Shown here: in pieces, positions 1 to 4,989 of the stretch | Numbering within the stretch: the stretch's first letter is position 1 | Layout: each line of letters begins with the position of its first letter | DNA from: an uncultured Actinoplanes sp. | GTDB taxonomy: Bacteria > Actinomycetota > Actinomycetes > Mycobacteriales > Micromonosporaceae | Reading direction: 5' to 3' | Length of the DNA stretch: 6,483 bases | NCBI GenBank assembly: GCA_934667465.1 | Contig: CAKUMG010000344.1 | Location: 1 to 6,483 of the forward strand | Notes under the pieces: generated by a model | Seen by the model: the letters and a program-made list of their open reading frames with translations, nothing else | The model's database searches: none | Told to the model about the DNA's origin: nothing | Made by a program: the position numbers and the translations under genes

Positions 1-1
1 G

Positions 2-1087
2 GCCAGCGGCGACGGCAGCGGCAGCACCGGTGCGTACACGGTCAACATCTCGGCGGCGGCCGCCGACCGTGACTTCTTCGCCGTCAAGCTCCGGGCCGGT
101 GACGTCATCGGCGCCTCGGTCAAGGGCTCCGCGACGTACCTGACCGTCTACGACACCGCGCCGACCGAGGTGCACGGCTCCAACCAGGACGCCAGCTACA
201 TCTACCCGTCGGACAGCCCGCTGCCCGGCGGCGGCAACGCGGTCACCGACCACGTCGCGACGAAGAACGGCTGGCACTACCTCGGCGTCGCCCAGGGCAG
301 CGGAGCCTACGACATCACCGTCGAGGCCTACCGCCCGCCGCTCGAGGGCACCCGGCCCGTGCAGAAGCTGTTCCTCGACTTCGACGGCCAGCGGGTCAAC
401 ACCGGGATCTTCCAGGGTACGGGCAACGTGACGCTCAGCCCGTTCGGCGCGTTCCTCGCCCAGTGGGGCATCCCGCGCGTCCAGGAGGACGAGGTCATCG
501 ACGCCATCGTCGCCGGTGTCGAGGAGAGCCTCGAGCACGACCTGATCGAGAGCGGCCTCAACGGCAAGTTCGAGATCGAGGTGCTCAACAGCAAGGACCA
601 CGAGGACCCGTGGGGTGACCCGAACGTCAGCCGGGTCATCGTCGGCGGCACCATCGCCGAGTCCGGTGTCAGCACCATCGGCATCGCGCAGAGCATCGAC
701 CCGGGCAACTTCGGCACCGAGGAGACCGCTCTGGTCCTGCAGGACGTCCTCAGCGCCCCGGCCGGTCCGTCGTCGTCGCTGAACACCTACCTGACCCCGG
801 CCAGCGACCGGATCGGCTTCGTCGCCCAGGCGCAGGCCAACGTGATCTCGCACGAGGCGGGTCACTTCTTCGGCAACTTCCACACCGACAACGCCAGCGA
901 GAACATCAACCTCCAGGACGCCGGCGGCGCCAACTTCCAGAACCTCTACGGCGTCGGCCCGGACGGCGTCGGCGGCACGGCCGACGACCTGGACGTCGAC
1001 TTCGGCCACGACCGCTTCAGCCCGGCCGAGGGCTTCCAGGGCACCGAGGACACCCTGGGCCGCATCGTCTTCGGCGTGACCAGCTAG
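2..1087 (+). CDS. Secreted PPC-domain metalloprotease with metzincin-type zinc motif (5' end missing)
   Basis: The frame is open from the left edge to TAG at 1085-1087, giving 361 visible residues; the start lies outside the window, so the internal GTG at 170 is not the start. Visible residues 10-16 (GAYTVNI) look like the last strand of one bacterial pre-peptidase C-terminal (PPC) domain. Residues 22 to about 108 form a second one, opening with DRDFFAVKL and closing with GAYDITV. The peptidase domain starts near residue 120 (KLFLDFDG) and carries HEAGHFFGNFH at 284-294, a complete HExxHxxGxxH motif: three zinc-ligand His plus the catalytic Glu. An Asp/Gly-rich stretch (about 316-335) could bind calcium. 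There is no Met or Cys in the visible protein, so the usual Met-turn residue is absent; Gln305 in NLQD sits where I would expect it. PPC domains are typical of secreted proteases, so export is inferred. Likely role is extracellular proteolysis; the substrate is unknown. A hairpin terminator follows. Confidence 0.85.
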   Translation, partial: ASGDGSGSTGAYTVNISAAAADRDFFAVKLRAGDVIGASVKGSATYLTVYDTAPTEVHGSNQDASYIYPSDSPLPGGGNAVTDHVATKNGWHYLGVAQGSGAYDITVEAYRPPLEGTRPVQKLFLDFDGQRVNTGIFQGTGNVTLSPFGAFLAQWGIPRVQEDEVIDAIVAGVEESLEHDLIESGLNGKFEIEVLNSKDHEDPWGDPNVSRVIVGGTIAESGVSTIGIAQSIDPGNFGTEETALVLQDVLSAPAGPSSSLNTYLTPASDRIGFVAQAQANVISHEAGHFFGNFHTDNASENINLQDAGGANFQNLYGVGPDGVGGTADDLDVDFGHDRFSPAEGFQGTEDTLGRIVFGVTS

Positions 1088-1117
1088 TCCTGTTCCTGTT
1101 CCTGCGGTTCTGAGCGG

Positions 1118-1142
1118 CGGCCGGCCCGATTCGGGCCGGCCG
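1118..1142 (+). terminator. Hairpin terminator after the metalloprotease gene
   Basis: A perfect 11-bp GC stem (1118-1128 pairs with 1132-1142) closes a 3-nt ATT loop, starting 30 nt after the protease stop and followed by TTCG. It lacks a long T-run, as is common for actinobacterial terminators. Three hexamers TCCTGT, TCCTGT, TCCTGC (1088-1105) lie between the stop codon and the stem. Confidence 0.75.
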
Positions 1143-1352
1143 TTCGCGTGCCGGCGCCTCGCGGGGCCCGGTGTCGCCGAGTGACCCAACGGTCAGCGCC
1201 CGTGACTGACCCCACCCGCCGCCACGCGCGCGGCCGACCTGCCACCCGCCGCTCGCGCCTCACCTGCCGCCCTCCAGCTTCTGCAGAGCGCGGCGCGCGG
1301 ACCGGACATCGGCGCCCGACGCCCGCAGAGTCCGCCCGGCCGCGCCGCCGGG

Positions 1353-1364
1353 CTCATCGATGAG
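1353..1364. repeat. 12-bp perfect palindrome CTCATCGATGAG
   Basis: The site is its own reverse complement and extends outward (1350-1367) with one mismatch at 1352/1365. It lies in gene-free DNA. It could be an operator half of an unknown regulator, but a 12-bp palindrome can also arise by chance in 6.5 kb. Confidence 0.4.
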
Positions 1365-1523
1365 TCCCAGCTGTCAGGTACGCCGCCTTGACCAGCAGAA
1401 ATGCTCGCCGGCCGGCATGGGGCGGCAATCGCCGCCCGAACCCGCGAAAGTGGCACGAAAAGGCATGCCCCCGCCCTTGACCCTCCGCCACTAGTCATGG
1501 GAGGTTGATCTGGACAGCGAGGC

Positions 1524-1537
1524 CGGTTCGCGAACCG
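1524..1537. repeat. 14-bp perfect palindrome CGGTTCGCGAACCG
   Basis: The sequence is exactly self-complementary. If the 1523/1538 mismatch is allowed, two more pairs form on the outside (1521-1540). It lies 15 bp left of the long hairpin at 1553-1595, in gene-free DNA. Its symmetry fits a dimeric DNA-binding protein; which one is unknown. Confidence 0.5.
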
Positions 1538-1552
1538 CCCGGCCCGTGGTCG

Positions 1553-1595
1553 AGGCGGAGGCCCGGTGCAGCCGTATTGCCCCGGGCCTCCGCCT
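1553..1595. repeat. Long inverted repeat: 14-bp perfect stem plus inner stem
   Basis: Arm AGGCGGAGGCCCGG (1553-1566) is the exact reverse complement of 1582-1595. After one mismatch (1567/1581) the stem continues as GCA/TGC (1568-1570 with 1578-1580) and a possible G-T pair, leaving a loop of about 6 nt. It is the strongest dyad in the gene-free block. It is over 400 bp past the protease terminator and over 200 bp past the stop of the minus-strand gene at 1802, so a simple terminator role for either is not obvious. No T-run follows on either strand. It could be part of a structured RNA, a terminator of an unseen transcript, or a remnant of a mobile or repetitive palindromic element. Confidence 0.6.
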
Positions 1596-1739
1596 GGCAG
1601 CTTGCCATGATCTCGGCGCCGTGACGACCCCCTCGCTGCCACAGTCCCGTCCGGGCCGGTCGCGGGGGACGCTCCTCGGCCCGTCCGACTTGGACGATGG
1701 GTAGGGCAACACCGCTCGACCGGCGCCGAAGCCGGTCAC

Positions 1740-1782
1740 CATCGGTAGGCGCGGTGGAAACATGCCACCTCGAAGACCGATG
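1740..1782 (-). terminator. Possible terminator or 3'-UTR hairpin of the 121-residue protein gene
   Basis: Outer arms CATCGGT (1740-1746) and ACCGATG (1776-1782) pair perfectly. Inside them GGTGG (1753-1757) pairs with CCACC (1765-1769), with symmetric 6-nt internal bulges and a 7-nt loop. The structure starts 19 nt beyond the stop of the minus-strand gene at 1802. A second small stem (1718-1737, GACCGGC/GCCGGTC) lies further downstream. The nested geometry is weaker than the other terminators in the window. Confidence 0.4.
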
Positions 1783-1801
1783 CAGTGTCAGGCCGTGCGG
1801 C

Positions 1802-2167
1802 TCACTCGTCGAGCCACGACAGGTCTGGGGCGGGCAGGTCCGTGACGGAGCCCTCCCGGACCTGCCAGATCCTGGCGCCGACCTGATCTTCGGCGGTGAC
1901 GACGAACAAGCCCGTGGGCCGGTCGCCGTCCTCGTCGACCGGCGGCAAACGGGCGAGATTGTCGACCTGATCACGAAGCCACGGCAGCGCGCCCCGTCGA
2001 AGGTCACCGCCGTAGAAGAGGTACAGCGTCCAGTTGAACGGTTTCGCCGGGAAGGCCCACCCGCCGGAGTACAGATCGTGCCGGTTGCGCTCGATGATCA
2101 GCTCCGCGCCGGCACGTTGCCCGAAGTCGAGCTCGATCCAGCCGCGGACCGATGCGTACATCCCCAT
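1802..2167 (-). CDS. Conserved-looking small protein of unknown function, 121 residues
   Basis: The frame has GC-rich third positions and an orderly composition, unlike the overlapping frames, so I take it as real. The protein has no signal peptide or membrane segment and is probably cytoplasmic. It is aromatic-rich (five Trp), with central block SGGWAFPAKPFNWTLYLFYG (about 34-53), then PWLRDQV, an acidic PPVDEDGDRP turn and the C-terminal end LSWLDE. I recall similar short proteins in other actinomycetes but can name no function or domain. The ATG at 2167 is followed two codons later by another ATG (2161); neither has a strong ribosome binding site, so the start may be off by two codons. It lies downstream of the STAS gene on the same strand, but an 80-bp gap with a hairpin suggests separate transcription. 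Confidence 0.75.
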   Translation of the reverse strand: MGMYASVRGWIELDFGQRAGAELIIERNRHDLYSGGWAFPAKPFNWTLYLFYGGDLRRGALPWLRDQVDNLARLPPVDEDGDRPTGLFVVTAEDQVGARIWQVREGSVTDLPAPDLSWLDE

Positions 2168-2194
2168 AGTCCGGCACGGTAGTAGGCGAACCCT

Positions 2195-2221
2195 TGAGCG
2201 CCGCCTCGGCGGCGGCGCTCA
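2195..2221 (-). terminator. Hairpin terminator after the STAS gene
   Basis: TGAGCGCCGCC (2195-2205) pairs perfectly over 11 bp with 2211-2221 around a 5-nt loop. Read on the minus strand it starts 26 nt after the stop of the anti-sigma-factor antagonist gene and precedes the next minus-strand gene, so it probably separates the two transcripts. Confidence 0.65.
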
Positions 2222-2247
2222 CCTCCGCGATCCGGACAGGGCCGGGG

Positions 2248-2580
2248 TCAGTCCTTCATGGCGCTTTCGACGTCGGCGTGCAGAGACAGGTAGCTCGTGA
2301 GGCCGAGCGTGTCGAGCAGCCGGCGGAGGAAGCCGGACGGGGCCGCCAGGCGGACCCAGCCGCCGTGTTCCATGGCTCGGCCGTGGGCGGTGACGAGGAC
2401 GCCGACGCCCATGGAGTCGCAGAAGTCCAGGCCGGACAGGTCGACGACGATGTGGGGGGTGGAGCGTTCGACCAGGCGGCCGAGGTTGGCTTTGAGGGCC
2501 GGGGCGGTGTCGATGTCGAGAGAGCCGCGGAGGGTCAGGACCGCTGTGTTCGGTGGGTGGTGCGCGACCGAGACCTGCAT
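2248..2580 (-). CDS. Anti-sigma-factor antagonist, STAS domain (RsbV/SpoIIAA-like)
   Basis: The 110-residue product is a single STAS domain of usual family length. It has the N-terminal beta strand (TAVLTLRGSLDI, 12-23), the helix APALKANLGRLV, the strand PHIVVDLSGLDF and the phosphorylation loop DSMGVGVL with Ser56. In the family this Ser is phosphorylated by a cognate kinase/anti-sigma factor; the unphosphorylated form binds the anti-sigma factor and frees the sigma factor. The loop reads DSMG where DSSG or DSTG is more usual. ATG at 2580 is chosen because it begins the domain correctly; a much longer frame runs upstream but is antisense to the peroxiredoxin gene. No good Shine-Dalgarno is visible. 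No RsbW-like kinase, phosphatase or sigma gene is in the window, so the partners must be encoded elsewhere. It is divergent from the peroxiredoxin gene. Confidence 0.9.
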   Translation of the reverse strand: MQVSVAHHPPNTAVLTLRGSLDIDTAPALKANLGRLVERSTPHIVVDLSGLDFCDSMGVGVLVTAHGRAMEHGGWVRLAAPSGFLRRLLDTLGLTSYLSLHADVESAMKD

Positions 2581-2624
2581 CGTGGGGTGTCGCTTTCTCG
2601 CCGGGTGGGCAGGGTCAGCCGTGG

Positions 2625-2655
2625 ATCTTAGTAGAGGGTGTCGGTGGTCACTCAA
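2625..2655 (-). promoter_or_regulatory. Candidate promoter of the STAS gene
   Basis: On the minus strand TTGAGT (2650-2655) resembles a -35 box and TAAGAT (2625-2630) a -10 box. The 19-bp spacer is longer than ideal. The -10 box lies 44 bp before the ATG at 2580. An inverted repeat GTCAC-N10-GTGAC (2647-2666) overlaps the -35 box and could be an operator. Confidence 0.3.
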
Positions 2656-2718
2656 GCGTAGGTGACTGAACGCTCGGCGGCGACTCCAGCGCGTACGGCA
2701 AAATGCCCCGCGAGCGTC

Positions 2719-2766
2719 GCAAGCAACGAGCCGGAGCAAGCGCCGAGCCCGCAGCAAGTGCCACGC
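2719..2766 (+). repeat. Imperfect triple repeat upstream of the peroxiredoxin
   Basis: GCAAG recurs at 2719, 2736 and 2754 (steps of 17 and 18 bp). Each copy continues similarly: GCAAGCAACGAGC, GCAAGCGCCGAGC, GCAAGTGCCACGC. The copies lie in the divergent promoter region, 40-87 bp before the peroxiredoxin start. Their regular spacing could suit a regulator binding in series, or they may be a decayed tandem duplication. Confidence 0.4.
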
Positions 2767-2805
2767 GTAGGCATCGGCGAAGAGGATGCGCGTACCGTCG
2801 AGGTC

Positions 2806-3276
2806 GTGACCATCGCCAAGGGCGACGTAGCGCCCGATTTCGAACTGCAGGACCAGGACGGCACCCCGCGAACTCTCGGCGAGCTGCTCCAGGCCGGTCC
2901 GCTCGTGCTCTTCTTCTATCCCGCCGCCCTCTCCAAGGGCTGCACCGCCGAGGCCTGCAACTTCCGGGACCTGGCCGCCGAGTTCCGCGAGGCCGGCGTC
3001 CAACGGGCCGGCATCAGCCGCGACCCGGTGGCGAAGCAGAAGGAGTTCGCCGACAAGCACGGGTTCGACTATCCGCTGCTGTCCGACGAGGGGTCGACGG
3101 TCGCCGAGGCGTACGGCGTCAAGCGCAAGCTGCCCCTCGGCCCGCTCAGCACGAAGCGGCTGACCTTCGTCATCGGCACCGACCGCACGGTCCTCGACGT
3201 GATCCACAGCGAGATGGACATGAACCAGCACGCGGACCGCGCCCTCGAAGCAGTGCTCAAGGCGCGGCCCGCATAA
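2806..3276 (+). CDS. bcp: Thioredoxin-dependent peroxiredoxin, PrxQ/BCP family
   Basis: The product reduces hydrogen peroxide and organic hydroperoxides in the cytoplasm, normally recycled by thioredoxin. The 156 residues match the family length of about 150-160. The N-terminal block GDVAPDFELQDQDG (6-19) is typical of AhpC/TSA proteins. FFYPAALSKGCTAEAC (37-51) holds the peroxidatic Cys46 and, five residues on, the resolving Cys51, the PrxQ spacing. Ser43 replaces the more common Thr of the TxxC motif. Arg118 in KRLTFVI is the likely active-site Arg. GTG at 2806 is chosen because the domain starts at once after it; the frame is open upstream with GTGs at 2758 and 2662, but that extension is low-complexity and the family lacks it. 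The only nearby purine run (GAGG, 2800-2803) is too close to serve well, so the start is the least certain part. It is convergent with zwf. Confidence 0.92.
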   Translation: MTIAKGDVAPDFELQDQDGTPRTLGELLQAGPLVLFFYPAALSKGCTAEACNFRDLAAEFREAGVQRAGISRDPVAKQKEFADKHGFDYPLLSDEGSTVAEAYGVKRKLPLGPLSTKRLTFVIGTDRTVLDVIHSEMDMNQHADRALEAVLKARPA

Positions 3277-3304
3277 GAACCGGCGCGGCCCGTGTGAAGA
3301 CCGG

Positions 3305-3330
3305 CCCGGTCCGCGAGAACGCGGACCGGG
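3305..3330. terminator. Bidirectional hairpin terminator between bcp and zwf
   Basis: CCCGGTCCGCG (3305-3315) is the exact reverse complement of 3320-3330, with loop AGAA. It sits in the 63-bp gap between two convergent genes, 28 nt after the peroxiredoxin stop and 9 nt after the zwf stop, so it can end both transcripts. Confidence 0.8.
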
Positions 3331-3339
3331 GAGAAGCGG

Positions 3340-4833
3340 TCAGAGCTCGTTGCGCCACTTCCGGCCCGAGCGCCCGATCAGGCGGTCGGCGTCGGTCGGG
3401 CCCCACGAGGCCGCCTCGTAGGTCGGGATCGGCGACTGGTCCGCGGCCCAGTGTTCGATGATCGGGTCGACGATGCGCCAGCACTGCTCGACCTCGTCGG
3501 TGCGGATGAACAGCGTGGGGTCGCCGAGCAGGGCGTCGAGCAGCAGCCGCTCGTACGCCTCCGGCGACTCCTCGCGGAACGTCTGCTCGTAGGAGAAGTC
3601 CATCGACGCCGTGCGGACCCGGAACGAGTGGCCCGGCACCTTCGCGCCGAAGCGCAGCGAGATGCCCTCGTTGGGCTGGATGCGCAGGATCAGCGCGTCC
3701 GCGTCGAGCTCGGTGAGCTGGTTGGTCGGGATCGGCAGGTGCGGGGGCCGCTGGAACTGCAGGGCGACCTCGGTGACGCGGGCCGGCAGCCGCTTGCCGG
3801 TGCGCACGTAGAACGGCACGCCCGCCCAGCGCCAGTTGTCGACGTTGAGCCGCATCGCCGCGTAGGTCTCGGTGCGGCTGAGCGGGTCGACGCCGACCTC
3901 CTCGCGGTAGCCGGCCATCAGGTCGGCCCGGGTGCCGCCGCGCGTGTACTGGCCGCGGACGGCCAGGTCGGCGATGTCGCGGTCGGTGGGGAGCCGGATC
4001 GCCTGCAGGAGTTTGACCTTCTCGTTGCGCAGCCCCTCGGCGTCGAACGAGGCGGGCGGCTCCATCAGGGCGAGCGCGAGCACCTGCAGCACGTGGTTCT
4101 GCACGATGTCGCGCATCGCGCCGGCGTGCTCGTAGAAGCCGCCGCGGGTGCCGACGCCCAGCGTCTCGGCGACCGTGATCTGCACGTGGTCGACCCAGGA
4201 GCGGTTCCAGATGGGCTGGAAGATGGCGTTGGCGAAGCGCAGCGCCAGCACGTTCTGGACGGTGTCCTTGCCCAGGTAGTGGTCGATGCGGAAGACCTGC
4301 GGCTCGTCGAACGCGGCGTGCACGATGCCGTCGAGCTCGCGGGCGCTGGCCAGGTCGTGCCCGTACGGCTTCTCGATCACCAGCCGCGAGAAGGAGCCCT
4401 CGCGGGCGACGTTGAGCCCGGCGCCGGCGAGGCCGTTGATGACCGGCTCGAACGCCTCGGCGGGCGTGGAGAGATAGAAGATCCGGTTGCCGGACGTGCC
4501 GCGGGTGGCGTCGAGCTCGTCGAGGGTCTCGGCGAGCCGCTTGAAGGTCTCCGGGTCGTCGTAGCCGCCGGAGACATAGCGGATCCCGCCCTGGAGCTGC
4601 TGTTTCTCGGCTAGGCTGCGACCACCGAGGGCACTCTCGGCGAACTGGTGGTCCTCCATCGGCGTGCGGGCCACGCCGACGAGCGCGAACTCGTTGGGCA
4701 GGCGGTTGTGCCGGGCCAGGCTCTCCACCGCCGGCAGGAGCTTGCGGCGGGTCAGGTCGCCGGACGCACCGAAGATCACCAAGGTGGCGGGCGGGGCGTT
4801 GCGATCCTGTGCGAGCTGGGGAACTGTGTCCAT
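3340..4833 (-). CDS. zwf: Glucose-6-phosphate dehydrogenase (NADP-dependent)
   Basis: The enzyme oxidises glucose 6-phosphate to 6-phosphogluconolactone with reduction of NADP+, the entry step of the oxidative pentose phosphate pathway. The 497 residues fit the bacterial family (about 480-515). The Rossmann fold begins with FGASGDLTRRKL (21-32, the GxxGDL dinucleotide motif). EKPYGHD (154-160) and the family signature RIDHYLGK (182-189) contact substrate, and His247 in RDIVQNH corresponds to the catalytic base. The chain runs to a complete C-terminus ending KWRNEL. ATG at 4833 has GGAGGA 10 nt upstream. In many actinobacteria zwf lies with tal, opcA and pgl; none is adjacent here. This copy is flanked by a peroxiredoxin and a DHH protein, so it may be a second copy serving NADPH supply under stress (inference). 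Confidence 0.97.
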   Translation of the reverse strand: MDTVPQLAQDRNAPPATLVIFGASGDLTRRKLLPAVESLARHNRLPNEFALVGVARTPMEDHQFAESALGGRSLAEKQQLQGGIRYVSGGYDDPETFKRLAETLDELDATRGTSGNRIFYLSTPAEAFEPVINGLAGAGLNVAREGSFSRLVIEKPYGHDLASARELDGIVHAAFDEPQVFRIDHYLGKDTVQNVLALRFANAIFQPIWNRSWVDHVQITVAETLGVGTRGGFYEHAGAMRDIVQNHVLQVLALALMEPPASFDAEGLRNEKVKLLQAIRLPTDRDIADLAVRGQYTRGGTRADLMAGYREEVGVDPLSRTETYAAMRLNVDNWRWAGVPFYVRTGKRLPARVTEVALQFQRPPHLPIPTNQLTELDADALILRIQPNEGISLRFGAKVPGHSFRVRTASMDFSYEQTFREESPEAYERLLLDALLGDPTLFIRTDEVEQCWRIVDPIIEHWAADQSPIPTYEAASWGPTDADRLIGRSGRKWRNEL

Positions 4834-4843
4834 CGTCCGATCT

Positions 4844-4849
4844 TCCTCC
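4844..4849 (-). promoter_or_regulatory. Ribosome binding site of zwf
   Basis: GGAGGA on the minus strand, 10 nt before the ATG at 4833, is a near-perfect Shine-Dalgarno and supports that start over the longer open frame that extends to 4900. Confidence 0.75.
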
Positions 4850-4977
4850 GACCGCGTACGTGAGCTTGCCTTCGAACTTTACGCAGCGCGAACCCCTCAC
4901 GGATCAATCGCTTCCGCCGATGCGGGTAAAGCCATGGCTACAAAGGTGGCAAACTGGCGCGTAAGCCGCCAACCGGC

Positions 4978-4984
4978 AGAGGAG
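4978..4984 (+). promoter_or_regulatory. Ribosome binding site of the DHH phosphoesterase
   Basis: AGAGGAG lies 5 nt before the GTG at 4990. This fixes the GTG as the start, matching where the family's first strand and DxDG motif begin. Confidence 0.8.
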
Positions 4985-4989
4985 AGCTC

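Larger units (their letters stand above)
1143..1739. other. Non-coding stretch of about 600 bp with several palindromes
   Basis: No reading frame here looks like a real protein: those present are Arg/Pro/Ser-rich, overlap each other on both strands and resemble no family I recognise. The first part (about 1193-1270) is C-rich, with the 11-mer CCACCCGCCGC repeated at 1212-1222 and 1242-1252. Further right are a 12-bp palindrome (1353-1364), a 14-bp palindrome (1524-1537), a long hairpin (1553-1595) and a 7-bp stem with 6-nt loop (1718-1737). Including the flanking hairpins, the gene-free gap from the protease stop to the next stop is 714 bp, unusually long here. It may hold an unrecognised RNA, a decayed gene or a protein-binding region. 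Confidence 0.55.

Noticed and set aside
1148..1363. Small Arg/Pro-rich plus-strand frame after the protease terminator
   Set aside because: Composition is that of random GC-rich DNA, with no ribosome binding site and no domain.
1495..1700. Minus-strand frame whose end loosely resembles a histidine-kinase ATPase C-terminus (LRLDHGPGGS then INLP)
   Set aside because: Only a short GPGG...LP resemblance; no N, G1 or G2 boxes are recognisable upstream and the frame has no credible start. A decayed gene cannot be excluded, but I cannot support one.
2662..2805. N-terminal extension of the peroxiredoxin from GTG at 2662 or 2758
   Set aside because: The extension is disordered, Ala/Pro/Glu-rich and absent from the family; the domain starts right after GTG 2806.
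2581..3231. Upstream extension of the STAS frame, giving a 327-residue protein
   Set aside because: The added part is antisense to the peroxiredoxin gene and matches no domain; the STAS fold is complete from the ATG at 2580.
3451..4614. Plus-strand open frame (387 codons) opposite zwf
   Set aside because: It is antisense to zwf, which has all its signature motifs. The translation is low-complexity Val/Glu/Arg/Leu.
4860..4905. Possible zwf promoter (TTGATC and TAAAGT on the minus strand)
   Set aside because: The spacer would be about 20 bp and the boxes are weak; not enough to call.
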